From: Macrosoma leucophasiata
Taxonomy: Eukaryota > Arthropoda > Insecta > Lepidoptera > Hedylidae
Length of the DNA: 64,000 nucleotides
NCBI GenBank assembly: GCA_036365455.1
Contig: JAWQUS010000001.1
Span: 23,793,001 to 23,857,000, forward strand
Reading direction: 5' to 3'
Shown: piece by piece, positions 22,365 to 32,170 of the stretch
Numbering within the stretch: the first letter of the stretch is position 1
Layout: each line of letters begins with the position of its first letter
Notes under the pieces: generated by a model
What the model was told of the DNA's origin: nothing
Database searches by the model: none
The model's input: the letters and a program-made list of their open reading frames with translations, nothing else
Translations under genes and position numbers: made by a program

Positions 22365-22484
22365 TACAACAACTATATGTAATGGTTATTCGCTCTAGGT
22401 AGTTTATGATTTATTGACGTTTTGAAAGTATCTGTAAAGATCTATTCGAAATAAAAATATTTTCTATTTCTATTTCTATTTCTA
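22365..22484 (+). repeat. Non-LTR retrotransposon 3' end with (TTTCTA)n tail
   Basis: GTAATGGTTATTCGCTCTAGG, GTAGTTTATGATTTATTGACG and AGTATCTGTAAAGATCTATT, then a (TTTCTA)n tail. The same sequence occurs in reverse at 54191-54295, with a (TAGAAA) tail, so it is a dispersed LINE or SINE 3' end. Confidence 0.65.
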
Positions 22485-22542
22485 GCGGCCTCACTGTACC
22501 AATATAGTGCCAGTGTAAGGTTCCTTTTCAAGTCCTATGATT

Positions 22543-22815
22543 TTTTTAATGAAATGGATGTGTTAAACAAGCATTCGTTCACATTGATGTTAAGTGATGA
22601 CTGTAGCCTATCGACATTAACACAAAGACCAAGGTCAAAATGAAGATGCTTTACCACTCCTGAGGCCTAAGATGTTATGCCTCTGTGCCGGAAATTACAT
22701 TACTACCTGACCGAAACACGATAGTGCTGAACACTATCATTTAGCGGCATGTATATTAGGTAATGCGGTGGTGCCTACGCCCATGAGTTCCGCCACTGGA
22801 TCTCTACTACCAGTA
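22543..22815 (-). repeat. Family A retroposon, antisense
   Basis: It runs from the TTTAATGAAATGGATGTG tail to the TACTACCAGT head. It lacks the GGGCCGT part of the middle and carries several substitutions. Confidence 0.85.
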
Positions 22816-22985
22816 AAATTTTTCTATTCTGCGATTCAGCTTTTGGTAAACATACTTGAATTAAAATAGAGTAACATATTGGCATTATTTATCAAAACAC
22901 TTTGACAAATTTACCGATTGAAAAAACACTCAATATTACGAGTATCTCAACTCAGGTCCAGCAATATAGCTTACTAACATTCTTT

Positions 22986-23150
22986 TTTTAATGTAAAGAA
23001 GGTGTCAAACAATCATGCATCTCACATTGATGTTAAGTTATATAGACATCTACACACAAACCAGAGGTCAAAATACAGATGCGTTGCCACCCCTGACACC
23101 TAAGTTGTTATATTTCTGTGATAGTTATTACAGAGCGATACATTACAAAA
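22986..23150 (-). repeat. Family B retroposon, 3' half, antisense
   Basis: TTTTTTTAATGTAAAGAAGGTG.., CAAAATACAGATGCGTTGCC and TTTCTGTGATAGTTATTACAG define B. Truncated. Confidence 0.7.
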
Positions 23151-23339
23151 CATTAGATAGTTTACATGAGACAGTTGGAGTGGTTTAGTACTATAATCGC
23201 ATTTGAAATCACTGATCTGATCTCTGAAACTCTATTAACGTTTTTCATAAGCACAGATGGACCTAAATACAACTTAGACACGCCAGACCTTGCAACTACG
23301 GAATCATCCAGATAGCACCCGCCTAAGACATTGGGCTTC

Positions 23340-23403
23340 ATTGAACCATAATAACTTGCCGTGAGCAGACGAAACTACACAAGACGTAACCACAAAATAA
23401 CCC
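23340..23403 (+). repeat. Local duplication, copy 1 (left part)
   Basis: AGCAGACGAAACTA..CAC and AAGACGTAACCACAAAATAAC match 25310-25406. This copy continues at 24021 after the 609-bp insertion. Confidence 0.65.
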
Positions 23404-24028
23404 TTCCTTCGGGGTTGTGGGGCGTTTCGGTCCGCTCGTGTTTCGACCCGCGGACCGAAACACCTATAAGCAGTTTATTCATGGGGATAAAAAGGATGGA
23501 AAGTGGACCGAATCAATTCAATTCTTAAATTGGTAGAGTTGGTCCAATTATACTGTCATGTACAGTCGAGTACAAAAAAAAATGCTTTCGTTCACCAATT
23601 ACTTGTGTTTTTTTAAGTGATTTTTAAAACTTTACTGCTTAGATATACGGCGATGTATTTATTTATAGTTGTGTTTTTATTGTGTAAAATAATTTTACAC
23701 TATAATGCCAATTAATATATGTGCGTGTGTGTAATTTGATTTATGTGTATTATATTTGTTATATATATTTATTTGTTTGAGTTTATTTTTGTTTAGGTAA
23801 TTATAAATTAATATCAATTTTATTATAATACATTGCATTTTATTTATTTTTAATTTTTTTGTAACCAACTGTATTTAATCTTTCAAAGCAGGTATTCATA
23901 TCGGGACAAATCGCCCTATAATAATAAAAATATGGAGTGATTCGTCTCGCGGACCGAATAGACCCATTCGAAAGGCATCATTAGGCGTTTCGGTCCTCGG
24001 ACCGAACCGCCCCACAACCCTTCCTTCG
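23404..24028. mobile_element. 609-bp TIR element (MITE-like) with 8-bp TSD
   Basis: The element is 23412-24020, with TSD TTCCTTCG at 23404-23411 and 24021-24028. The ends GGGTTGTGGGGCG and CGCCCCACAACCC are exact inverted repeats, and TIR similarity extends to ~23 bp (TTTCGGTCCG against CGGACCGAA). CGGACCGAA recurs several times near both ends, as expected for transposase-binding subterminal repeats. The interior is AT-rich with no transposase. An 8-bp TSD fits hAT-like or related superfamilies, but the GGG terminus is not typical hAT, so the class is open. The matching empty site lies at 25407-25414. Confidence 0.85.
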
Positions 24029-24205
24029 CTGTCCGCGACAGCAAAAGCAACCGCGCAACAAATTTGGACTAGCGTTAACCCATCAATATCCACGCGTAAT
24101 AAAAATTACCTGACTGAATAATCGGACCTATCCGTTGATCATAAAGAAAGCTTTAAATATCTGCAAAACCTCCATTCCAATTTTGACGGGCCAACTGATG
24201 AACAC
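24021..24205 (+). repeat. Local duplication, copy 1 (right part)
   Basis: CTTCGCTGTCCGCGACAGCAA and AACCGCGCAACAAATTTGGACT, through GTTGATCATAAAGAAAG to TTTTGACGGG, match 25407-25603 with moderate divergence. Homology resumes exactly at the edge of the TIR element. Confidence 0.75.
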
Positions 24206-24283
24206 TCTTGCATTCATAAATAAAAATAAATTAATTAACTCGCTATATACACTCACAGCCCCTCACAAGGTGTAAACCTATGT

Positions 24284-24313
24284 CGTGGAAATAAACAAAC
24301 ACATATCTGTAGG
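24284..24313 (-). repeat. tRNA-SINE (antisense), 3' part split by Penelope insertion
   Basis: GGAAATAAACAAACACATATCTGTAGG is the continuation of the SINE at 25002-25077 once the Penelope fragment and one TSD copy are removed. ACATATCTGTAGG (24301-24313) is also the left TSD. Confidence 0.6.
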
Positions 24314-24988
24314 ATATGTTCTTAGGTTTTCGCGAGCTACACTCATTGAAATAAAACTATTTTTACGGATTTATCTCGCGTTTAAGACCCATTAAAAGTA
24401 GTATTCCATTACAAAATTCTGGCATTTATAAATTAGATTGTGATTGTGGACTCTCATATATTGGTCAAACGAAGAGAGCTGTATCCACCCGCGTTAAAGA
24501 GCACATTGCTGATGTCAAAAACCGAAGAACAGGGAGGTCTGCAGTCTGTGAACACATAGCGGATAAGCCAAACCATTACATCCGGTTTGATAAAATTCAA
24601 ATACTCGCTAGAGAACACAAACCCATTCCACGAATGGTACGCGAGGCTATTGAAATTAAAAAACACCCAAATTTCAATAGAGAAGATGGATGGCGATTAT
24701 CAACATCATGGGATCCCATACTTAGCAAGATTAAATCCCAGCCGCAGCAGTCTGCAAGACCTCAAGATACCATAAGTAATTATTGTGTTAATCCTGAACG
24801 CTACGCAAGGCGTTTACGAAATCGATGGAGGTAGCTACATATAATTTTTCAAACTTCTGTCAGACAAATGTCACCTCAGTCTGCCCGGGACCACGGAAGC
24901 TGAAAAGCGACCGAAACGTCAAGTTGATTTTAAAAATCATTTTAGTTTAATATACGCGAGATAAATCCGTAAAAATAGTTTTATTTCA
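24314..24988 (+). mobile_element. Penelope-like element, 5'-truncated, with inverted ends and 13-bp TSD
   Basis: The insertion is bounded by ACATATCTGTAGG at 24301-24313 and 24989-25001. 24346-24381 and 24954-24989 are perfect 36-bp inverted repeats bracketing the coding fragment. The 3' UTR includes GCCCGGGACCACGGAAGCTG and GACCGAAACGTCAAG, a signature I associate with Penelope-like elements. Only the C-terminal endonuclease region is present; no reverse transcriptase remains, so it cannot be autonomous. Confidence 0.8.
24382..24834 (+). CDS. Penelope-like element GIY-YIG endonuclease fragment (partial)
   Basis: This frame encodes the C-terminal homing-type endonuclease domain of a Penelope-like retroelement, which nicks target DNA for target-primed reverse transcription. 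The G-I-Y triplet is at 24421-24429, followed by a D-C-D-C-G stretch and Y-I-G at 24457-24465 (nine residues between). R-V-K-E-H follows. Paired cysteines between GIY and YIG are characteristic of the Penelope branch of the family. Further on are E-D-G-W-R and a basic C-terminus ending in a TAG stop. The frame stays open upstream into the 36-bp inverted repeat and has no native start. The reverse transcriptase that should precede it is missing, so this is a 5'-truncated, non-functional copy. The reading frame is intact throughout, suggesting a fairly recent insertion. Confidence 0.8.
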   Translation, partial: LRPIKSSIPLQNSGIYKLDCDCGLSYIGQTKRAVSTRVKEHIADVKNRRTGRSAVCEHIADKPNHYIRFDKIQILAREHKPIPRMVREAIEIKKHPNFNREDGWRLSTSWDPILSKIKSQPQQSARPQDTISNYCVNPERYARRLRNRWR

Positions 24989-25001
24989 ACATATCTGTAG
25001 G

Positions 25002-25077
25002 CCATACAAATATCTGTCCCGGTGCGGGGATAGAATCAAACGGTCGTCTAACACCGCTGGACCGACCGGGTCGTCAT
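25002..25077 (-). repeat. tRNA-derived SINE head (antisense)
   Basis: On the minus strand, GACGACCCGGTCGGTCCAGC is a box-A-like head, GACCGTTTGATTCTATCCCC is box-B-like, and CACCGGGACAG closes the acceptor-like part. The SINE then continues across the Penelope insertion to 24284. Confidence 0.6.
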
Positions 25078-25309
25078 TTACCTGAAGGAGCATACATGTA
25101 GATGTATTATGTTGGATAAATCAGATGTATTAAAGATGCACTCACTATATGTCACTTTCATTTTTTATTTAATAATAGGGCACCTATAATAAAGTAGATA
25201 TCATGAACTAAGAACATATCAACCTCACATCAGGCTTAGTAATAACCGATTACCTACCACAAAGTTATCGATACAGATGTAACCCCTACAACTAGGGGCA
25301 ATCCTAGCA
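25078..25309. other. Gene-free stretch
   Basis: AT-rich; nothing recognised. Confidence 0.5.
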
Positions 25310-25603
25310 GACGAAACTAACCACGTAACCACAGAACGACCCTTCTCTTACACACTCTAACACAAAAATAGGCGAAAGTAAACACGACGTAACCACAGAA
25401 TAACCTTTCCTTCGCTGTCCGCGACAGCAAAAGTAACCGCGCAACCAATTTGGACTCGCGTTAACCCATCAATTTGCACACGTTAACCGATCGCACAAGA
25501 TTACGCGGCCAAATAATCGGACGTTATTCGGCGATCATAAAAAAAAGTCTTAACGGTCTGCAAAACGCTGCAGCATTCCGGTCACGTCGGGCCGAACTGA
25601 TTG
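25310..25603 (+). repeat. Local duplication, copy 2 (empty-site allele)
   Basis: It matches 23340-23403 plus 24021-24205. At 25401-25414 TAACCTTTCCTTCG runs directly into CTGTCCGCGACAG without the 609-bp element. The left part is itself partly duplicated (CACGTAACCACAGAA and CGACGTAACCACAGAAT). Confidence 0.75.
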
Positions 25604-27514
25604 ACGGGAGACGTCCGCGCCTTCGCCCGCCGCCCCCCAGACGCCACCCACGGGGGGTTAGGGGGCAGGGGGTGACTTGACCTGTGATCCGAGTAAGAAA
25701 CATGTGAAAAATGTCATTAATGCACTCCCCAGCGGTATTGAGTGTTCGCTGTTGGCAGAGCCTTTTATATTGCACATTAAATGCCGATGTGTGGGTTTTT
25801 GGGTTTCATGTTGTTGTTGGTGTGTGTTTTATGAATATTAGGATAGATGTTGAATGTTAAGACGTGGAATAACTTGTTTATGAAAATGACCTTGTGTTTG
25901 AGCCCGCAGACGGGCTCGCGTAATATAAGTAAATATGATGACCATAAAACAGTTACAAAAATATAATATATTGGTGAAATTTTCGGAAAGTCTTTTCTGA
26001 AGATCTTTGAAAGAAGTTCTTCTTAGTCTGAAATAGTCTAAATAATGTAGTAAAGTAAAATGAAAGTAAAATAATGCGATTAGTATATACAGGGTTAATT
26101 AACATAAGCGCATCACCTCTTGCATGCAGCTTCTCTACATCAATCTCAAAAACATTTGGTTTACAACTTTTTAAAATACAAAGTAATTGAAATTTAAATT
26201 TTCCTGAACAAAATTAAATATTTGCCTCTAATTTGTTTGCCATTAAATCTGAGTGTAGGTATTCCATGTACCTAGGCAAAACATCGCCACGTGCAGCGGG
26301 AAGCGGGATTGCGGGAGCTCTATCACACTCTACCGCCAGTAGAACTACCAACCAGTTAGCTAAGGTTAGGTTGTCTTAAGGCTGCAGCATTCAATTATTC
26401 AATTATCATCCGTGAGAGCATTGGTACCATGTTTGCGATTTTTACAATATCAATAAAATCAACAACAGTGATAGATCATATTTCCATATCATTGAAATCA
26501 TAAATATATTTAAATTAGTCACGTTATTAATATATTACATCGTACTTTAAAGAGTTATCAGTAATAACATTCCAATTATTAGCGATAACTTAAAAAAAAT
26601 TGTCATTATTAATAATCCCTTTACGTGGCACTTGTCAGTCATGAATATATCACATTATTATCTAAAATTTTATCACTTCTTTCAATGTAGATATAATAAT
26701 TTAAAGAAATGTGGAAAAGAACACTTTAAAATAAAAATCTATTAACTCAGTACCCTGGTCACCTTATTTATTAGTTTCCAAAGTTGAAATCCAATACTGA
26801 GTGATCTTATTCAAAGCATTTCTTATTAGTGTCGAGTAAAAGTAAGGACATGGTATTAAAGTATCGATAGACATCTCTAGTTGTGAATAAACTGTGTAAA
26901 GTTTATATCGGCAAATTAATGGTAAACAGATATCAAAAGACTGCAACACCGTCGCGTCGCATTAGAGACGACACACAGTGAAAATACTATAAAAAATTGT
27001 TCTGACAAAAAACGTCTCTGGCATAGAAGTTTTAATTTTTTTTTAATGTTTGTACATGTTAGTATTGAAAATAAATATTAATGTTCAATTTTTTTTTAAG
27101 AAATTGTCACGTTTGAATTTGAAGACTAGAGGACTGATTGGCAAATTATAAATGTAAGATAAACATTTGTTCTATTGAGTTTTCTGCAAAACAAATGTAA
27201 TACGCCACAAAATATATGTACCTACTGCAACCAATACCTACACTAAAAGGTAAATGAACAGGTAAATGAACAGCTTAACAGAATACCTACAGTTAATTTA
27301 AGCTAAAAAAGCAACGCACATTATGAAAATCGTAATGAAGAAAAGTAACAACACATTCGCCAAGACTTTCATTAACAAAAATCCTAATCGATAAAAAATG
27401 TTTATTGTTTCCACAAGCTGTCACGGCTATAACAAAAAAAAACCCGACGAATAAACATAACAAAGGCACAAGTGCGACAGTCCGGCGAGAGACAGGACTC
27501 GCAAAGTTTGTTAA

Positions 27515-27680
27515 TTTGGATCTGAACGAGCAATTGGAACACGGACGTACGTCGAACCTCACGTAAGTTTGGATTGCATCCAGTTTAGAATAAATAGCCG
27601 TCGCGTTGGTTACGCGATTTTTGTGACGTACTCCAACAAGTGCTTGATATCTTGTTTGATGCGTTATATTAATGTTTTTG
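27515..27680 (+). repeat. Three-fold local repeat, copy 1
   Basis: The blocks GGATCTGAACGAGCAATTGG, GTCGAACCTCACGTAAG, GGATTGCATCCAG and GACGTACTCCAACAAG.., ending in TATCTTGTTTGATGCGTTAT, recur in diverged form at 27875-27990 and 28550-28720. Confidence 0.5.
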
Positions 27681-27874
27681 TGGGTTTAACATAAGCGTGA
27701 GTTCACGTCTTTATTTTTCTACAAAAGGGGAAAAAGGGGTGAGAGGTTTGCATTATCCTCGATTGAAACAATATTTCCGACAATGTGTACAAAATAGTTC
27801 AGAATTATATAATTTGGATTTTAACAATAACCTTACCCGAAATGCAGTATCTTGCTTGGCAATTATCTTTTATT

Positions 27875-27990
27875 GGATTCGAACGAGCCCCTGGAAAGGT
27901 GACACGTCTAACCTCAAGTAACTATTTGTTTTTTAATGAAGAGTAAGCCGAGGTGTTATACGAGTATGTATCACAGATTCAAACAGGATT
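27875..27990 (+). repeat. Three-fold local repeat, copy 2
   Basis: GGATTCGAACGAGCCCCTGG, then GTCTAACCTCAAGTAAC, parallels copy 1. The later part is weakly preserved. Confidence 0.4.
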
Positions 27991-28051
27991 TCCAACTATT
28001 GGTAAATAAAATTACTAACATAAATTTGATTGTGGTTTATCTAAGTATTTT

Positions 28052-28199
28052 TTATGTTATGAAAGTAGCAAACAAGCATGCAGTTAACATTGATGTTAAG
28101 TGATGACTGCAGCTTATAGAAAGACCAGAAGTCAAAATGCAGATGCATTACCACTCTTAAGGCCTAAGGTGTTATGCCTCTGTGCCGGCAATTACAGTC
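28052..28199 (-). repeat. Family A retroposon, 3' half, antisense
   Basis: TTTTATGTTATGAAAGTAGC.., CATGCAGTTAACATTGATG and GCCTCTGTGCCGGCAATTACAG. The head half is missing. Confidence 0.8.
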
Positions 28200-28226
28200 T
28201 CAATGTACTAAATTAGTCTGTATTTT

Positions 28227-28520
28227 AACTGCCTCGGTAGCCTAGTGGTAGCAGGCTACTACTACGCTGAGGTCCTGGGTTCGATTCCCGGGTTCCCGGG
28301 TTCGAAGCCTGTATCTCTGGTTCTATTGGGATTTTTCCATTTTCTGGAAATTTCCCAGTACCTCAAAGTTAGGTAATGTGCCCGGAGATGTCAACAGACT
28401 CGCCACCTGTTACATGGACCAAAACGTAACCGGCGAATCGTGGGTGTTTGCATGTATGCTTGAATGCATGCATTTACCTCTGCCTACCCCTTCGGGGATT
28501 ACAGGCGTGAAGTTACGTTA
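28227..28520 (+). repeat. tRNA-derived SINE (family S), second copy
   Basis: CTCGGTAGCCTAGTGGTAGC (box-A-like) and CCTGGGTTCGATTCCCGGG (box B), the latter partly duplicated. The body and (TTACG) end match 15729-16030. A clean TSD is not obvious. Confidence 0.8.
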
Positions 28521-28549
28521 TTTAAACGAGATTTAAAATATCTTTCATT

Positions 28550-28720
28550 GGATAAGGACGAGTGATTGCAACACTCGAACTATAACGAACTTCACGTGTG
28601 GATTACATCCAGCAAAAATCACTTAACTAGCGCAACCAGCGAGGTGTTGGTTAAGTGACTTTTATGATGTACTCCATCTAGAGTTGGAAATCTTGTTCGA
28701 GACGTGATATTAATGATTCC
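28550..28720 (+). repeat. Three-fold local repeat, copy 3
   Basis: AACGAACTTCACGTGTGGATT, ACATCCAG and GATGTACTCCATCTAGAG, then ATCTTGTTCGAGACGTGAT, parallel copy 1. It contains an extra near-perfect stem (AAAATCACTTAAC against GTTAAGTGACTTT). Confidence 0.5.
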
Positions 28721-29688
28721 TTGTTTAGAACAACGATAATATTATACCTCTGGGAGAAACAGAAATGTACATGTATATACATCCACGGCCCGAACGGCAT
28801 CTAGATACCATATTTACTATGTACGATACTAAAATTATTTGAATTTTCATGGTCTGCTATATATATATATAAATATCCATGTTGTTTAAAAATCTTCAAA
28901 TAAGTTTTTAAGTTTGTATTTAGGTATTAACTTTCAGGTGTAAAAAGTAGTGAGAAGAGTTGTCTGGCAAAAAAATATTTAGAAGAGCTCTAGTAGAGAC
29001 CTAAGAAGCCTTAAAACAAAGCAACCGTATTTTTACTTCTATACTACTGGCTTTTAAAATCTTTACTCAGACAAGATATATCTTTACCACGCTCATACTT
29101 TGATCACTATTTTAGAAGCCATCAAGCTGAAAAGCGATTCGTCGCACGTATATTCACCAATTTCCAGCACGAATTACAATCGTTTTAGATTCATACAAAC
29201 CATTACTGTAATCCTTGGACATCGGCGTATTAACGGTCAGCCGCGTCCAATCAGTGGTTTTCTTCCTTCGATTTTCGCGGCACGTTCCAGACGTAATAAC
29301 AGTCCGTCCCCGTCCGTCAGGGGGGTGGGAGTTAATGAAGTTTTCGCCGCGATTCCCACCGGTCGTCACATGTGGCCCGGAGTTTCTACGACATATTGTG
29401 CGCGACGCTTTATCGTCAGATATTGCTGGAAATGTTTTAATAAGCGCATCCCGGCCGGTTATTAATGCTGTGTGTTTGAACTTGTTATTGGTCCCTAATA
29501 TTGGATGCGGATTGTTTTTGGGATCTAATTATGTTTGTCGGGATGATTATGTGTCAGTTCTCTGGACTTCATTGGTGTTGTCCGAAAAATATCTACTAGG
29601 AGTACTTACGAGACAAACATATAGGTTCATAAACAGAATATTTTTTTTTTATTAGATAATTATGTACGACCTCGTACTAAAGAGAGAC
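28721..29688. other. Gene-free stretch with a GC-rich, open island
   Basis: 29190-29480 is GC-rich and keeps two long overlapping plus frames open (29100-29465, 121 codons; 29215-29655, 146 codons). Neither translation resembles a protein I know. Splice signals and homology cannot be judged, so no gene is called. Confidence 0.35.
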
Positions 29689-29725
29689 ATAAGAACTAAG
29701 GTTTCAGGGGTGGCAACGCATCTCA
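29689..29725 (+). repeat. Family B retroposon scrap
   Basis: ACATAAGAACTAAGGTTTCAGGGGTGGCAACGCATCT matches the middle of family B only. Confidence 0.5.
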
Positions 29726-29940
29726 AAAATCAAATAAAACATTTTTATTAAACTACGCACGAAAATGATGACCCACTTGACTGCCTATAAATATAGGTAT
29801 TAAAGAAGATCACACTCGCTTTCACTTGCAATCAATATGAAATGTAACCGATTTCAATGACACAAAAAACCAACAACTGTCTGAAACTAAAACATGAACA
29901 ATAGTATTTGCCAACGAAATATCAATTATCGGGGCACCAG

Positions 29941-30007
29941 CTTGTCACCCATTATCGTAGTTGTCAAGCGGCCGCGGCGTGAGGACTGACTGACAGCTTG
30001 CACGGTG
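29941..30007 (+). repeat. 65-bp conserved local duplication, copy 1
   Basis: TTGTCAC, then AAGCGGCCGCGGCGTGAGGA, TGACTGACAGC and GCACGGTG recur at 31262-31328. It includes a NotI site (GCGGCCGC) and the 10-mer TGACTGACAG (29987-29996). Confidence 0.7.
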
Positions 30008-31261
30008 AAGAGTTTAACCTACCGTTCTGAAAAATTAATCAAATGTAGCTTCTATTACCATCGCATAAAGTACCCTTCTGTATCTACGGGCTTTTTCCTG
30101 AAAGTACCCCATACATATAAGTATAGGCGTCAGAAATGAGATCACAAGCTCAGTGGTCGCGGGCTAGAATACCGGCTGAAGTCAAATTTTGAATGACGCC
30201 CACTAATTTTCATTAGGAAATCCGATTTAAAATAATTTAATATGTCTGTTTGTCAATCATTATGTCGGAGTCACTTTTCTGCTAAACTATTAGGACCACC
30301 TACTTGAAATTCGGTGGGTAGGTGTATTATGTTATCCACTTTAGTACTTTTATACAAAAATAAGAAAAAAAATCAAAACATGTGGAGGGTCTCTTATAAC
30401 GAAAGCTAAAAATTTCGTCATCCAATCAAACATTGTGTTAGATATTTATAGACATGCATTTGAAAATGGCGTAAATATTTCAAAAAACAATATTTCCTCA
30501 AAGTCAATTACTTGGAAAGGTCCTTTTACACCGGGCGAATGGGCTCGCGAGTCACATTTGGGCGAGCGGCTAGACACTTCCAAAGTGGTAAAATTTGTTG
30601 GCAACTCCATGGGCGACGGTGACCACTTTCCATCAGGTGACTGCTTGCTTGTCTTTCAGTCTTTACAGTAAAAAACCATTCAAGTGCGTGTCGGGCCACG
30701 CACAATGTAGGATTCCATAGTTCTTAGGTTTGATTAATGTAATGAAACAAATATATACTCGTAAATATTTTCTATGGAGTTATTAAAAAAAATCGAGTAT
30801 TACATTTGGTCGACTATTACTCGAAAATTTGATTTTTTAAAGAAAACTTAGGTGTGATAGTTTTCCTTTTAATTTCGTTACATGTAGCTACTATTGCCGT
30901 AACGTTGGAATTTCTAACAACAACAGTTAAGTTGGTAGAGGCGGGGGACACTTGACTCTAACGAAAATTGGTAATTTAAAGCGTAATAAGTCACGAATAG
31001 TCAACTAAAAAAAAGGATGTTAGCACACCCCTATCGATAACCTACACAATATTAAAAAAAAAAAAAATTAAAAAATTGGGCATTACTTTTCATGTTCTTA
31101 TTCTACCACTTTGTAGGCGTGAATAGTTTTTGCGCTAAGCCGAGGATGGACAGACAGACATACAGACAAACATGGCGTTGTTTACTATGGAATCCTAAAA
31201 ACCGAGAACCAGTGCAACTCGCTCTTAACCGTTTGTTTGTTTAAAAATCTTGAACCATCAA
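30008..31261. other. Gene-free stretch with degraded repeat ends
   Basis: 30535-30675 is listed separately. GTCGGGCCACGCACAATGTAGG (about 30690) and CAGACAGACATACAGACAAAC..CTATGGAATCC (about 31153-31195) look like the two ends of an old dispersed repeat. No gene. Confidence 0.35.
30535..30675 (+). repeat. Non-LTR retrotransposon 3' UTR fragment
   Basis: GGCAACTCCATGGGCGACGG and TGACCACTTTCCATCAGGTG, then GCTTGCTTGTCTTTCAG, parallel the 3' end at 20640-20731. Coding sequence is not preserved. Confidence 0.55.
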
Positions 31262-31328
31262 TTGTCACACATAACCGGTGGGTTGTGAAGCGGCCGCGGC
31301 GTGAGGATTGACTGACAGCTCGCACGGT
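31262..31328 (+). repeat. 65-bp conserved local duplication, copy 2
   Basis: It matches 29941-30007, with strongest identity from AAGCGGCCGCGGCGTGAGGA on. It contains TGACTGACAG at 31309-31318. Confidence 0.7.
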
Positions 31329-31483
31329 GGTCCGACCACTCCGGCCGTGATGCGTGCCAAGGAGTTACGTTACCACTGATGTGTCTTGGAACTGATACCG
31401 TGCATTCAATACTTGTGATCGCTGTTGGTAATGTAATGTAGCATGTGCAAAAACGAGGTAACCATTTTTTTATATAACATGGC

Positions 31484-31745
31484 CATAGAGCAACACCGGA
31501 GGGGAGTAGCCATATACAGGTTTTCCCCTCTGTCAAAGTACAAGCCCAACTGGGCATATACCTGTCGCCTAGATGTTTAAATGTGTGCGCGAAATGGTTT
31601 CTGTATTTTGTTAAAGTCGAGTTGTGAGTTTCGTAGTAATAGACAATTCTTGTGCGTATTTCCCGCCACAAAAAAATAGCCGGTAATACACGCTATGGCT
31701 ACTCCCCTCCGGTCGGCCGCAATCGGTAGGCCGCGTTGCTCTATG
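31484..31745. mobile_element. 262-bp TIR MITE (family M), copy 1
   Basis: The ends CATAGAGCAAC and GTTGCTCTATG are exact inverted repeats. CGGAGGGGAGTAGCCATA and TATGGCTACTCCCCTCCG form a second inverted pair inside them. The right side carries ~21 extra bases between the two pairs. The interior shares CATCTAGGCGACAGGTAT.GCCCA (seen here in reverse) with 52190-52446. No transposase and no clear TSD. Confidence 0.8.
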
Positions 31746-31880
31746 AACGTATCAAACAACACGTTCCCATGTATGTTAAGTGATGACTGCAGCTGAGCCA
31801 ATGTTTATAGGCTCAGCTAAACAAAAACCAGGGGTCAAAATACAGATGCGTTGCCTTGACGTGAGGCAAAGCTATAATAA
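31746..31880 (-). repeat. Family B retroposon, partial, antisense
   Basis: AACGTATCAAACAACACGTTCCCATG, GTTAAGTGATGACTGCAGC and AAACCAGGGGTCAAAATACAG. It contains a small internal duplication around GAGCCAATGTTTATAGGCTCAGC. It directly abuts MITE family M. Confidence 0.65.
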
Positions 31881-31920
31881 TAAGTATACTCAACAATCAC
31901 ACTATCAAACGCTCTCTTCT

Positions 31921-32170
31921 TTTATTTCATGAAGTGGAAAACAAGCATACAGTTCAGATTGATGGTGTAGCAGCCTATAAACATCTAAAGGAAACCAGAG
32001 ATTTCAATGCAGATGTGTTACCACTCCCGAGGAATAAGGTACTATGCCTCTGTGCCGGAAGTAACAGGGTGGTAAGACCACCTCACCAGAACACGATAGT
32101 GCTGAACACTATCATTTAGTGGCAAGTAGATTACGTCATGCATTAGTGCCTACGCCCGCGAACTTCGTCA
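31921..32170 (-). repeat. Family A retroposon, diverged, antisense
   Basis: TTTCATGAAGTGGAAAACAAGC.., GCCTCTGTGCCGGAAGTAACAGG, GAACACGATAGTGCTGAACAC and GCCTACGCCCGCGAACTTCG. Older than most A copies. Confidence 0.75.

Larger units (their letters stand above)
25604..28051. other. Gene-free stretch with GC-rich patch and local repeats
   Basis: 25605-25680 is very GC-rich (GCCCGCCGCCCCCC; CGGGGGGTTAGGGGGCAGGG). A short hairpin GAGCCCG/CGGGCTC lies at 25900-25917. Local repeats at 27515-27680 and 27875-27990 are listed separately. No gene is supported. Confidence 0.4.

Noticed and set aside
23896..24093. 65-codon minus frame at the edge of the 609-bp TIR element
   Set aside because: It crosses the element border and has no transposase motif.
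24880..24935. Hammerhead ribozyme in the Penelope-like 3' region
   Set aside because: CTGAAAAGCGACC and GAAACGTC recall the core, but the conserved CUGANGA and a usable stem II are missing.
29100..29655. Overlapping 121- and 146-codon plus frames
   Set aside because: A GC-rich patch has few stops by composition. No recognisable domain or splice context, so not called as a gene.
31258..31671. 137-codon minus frame
   Set aside because: It overlaps MITE family M and the 65-bp duplication. No protein motif, and the second M copy does not preserve the frame.
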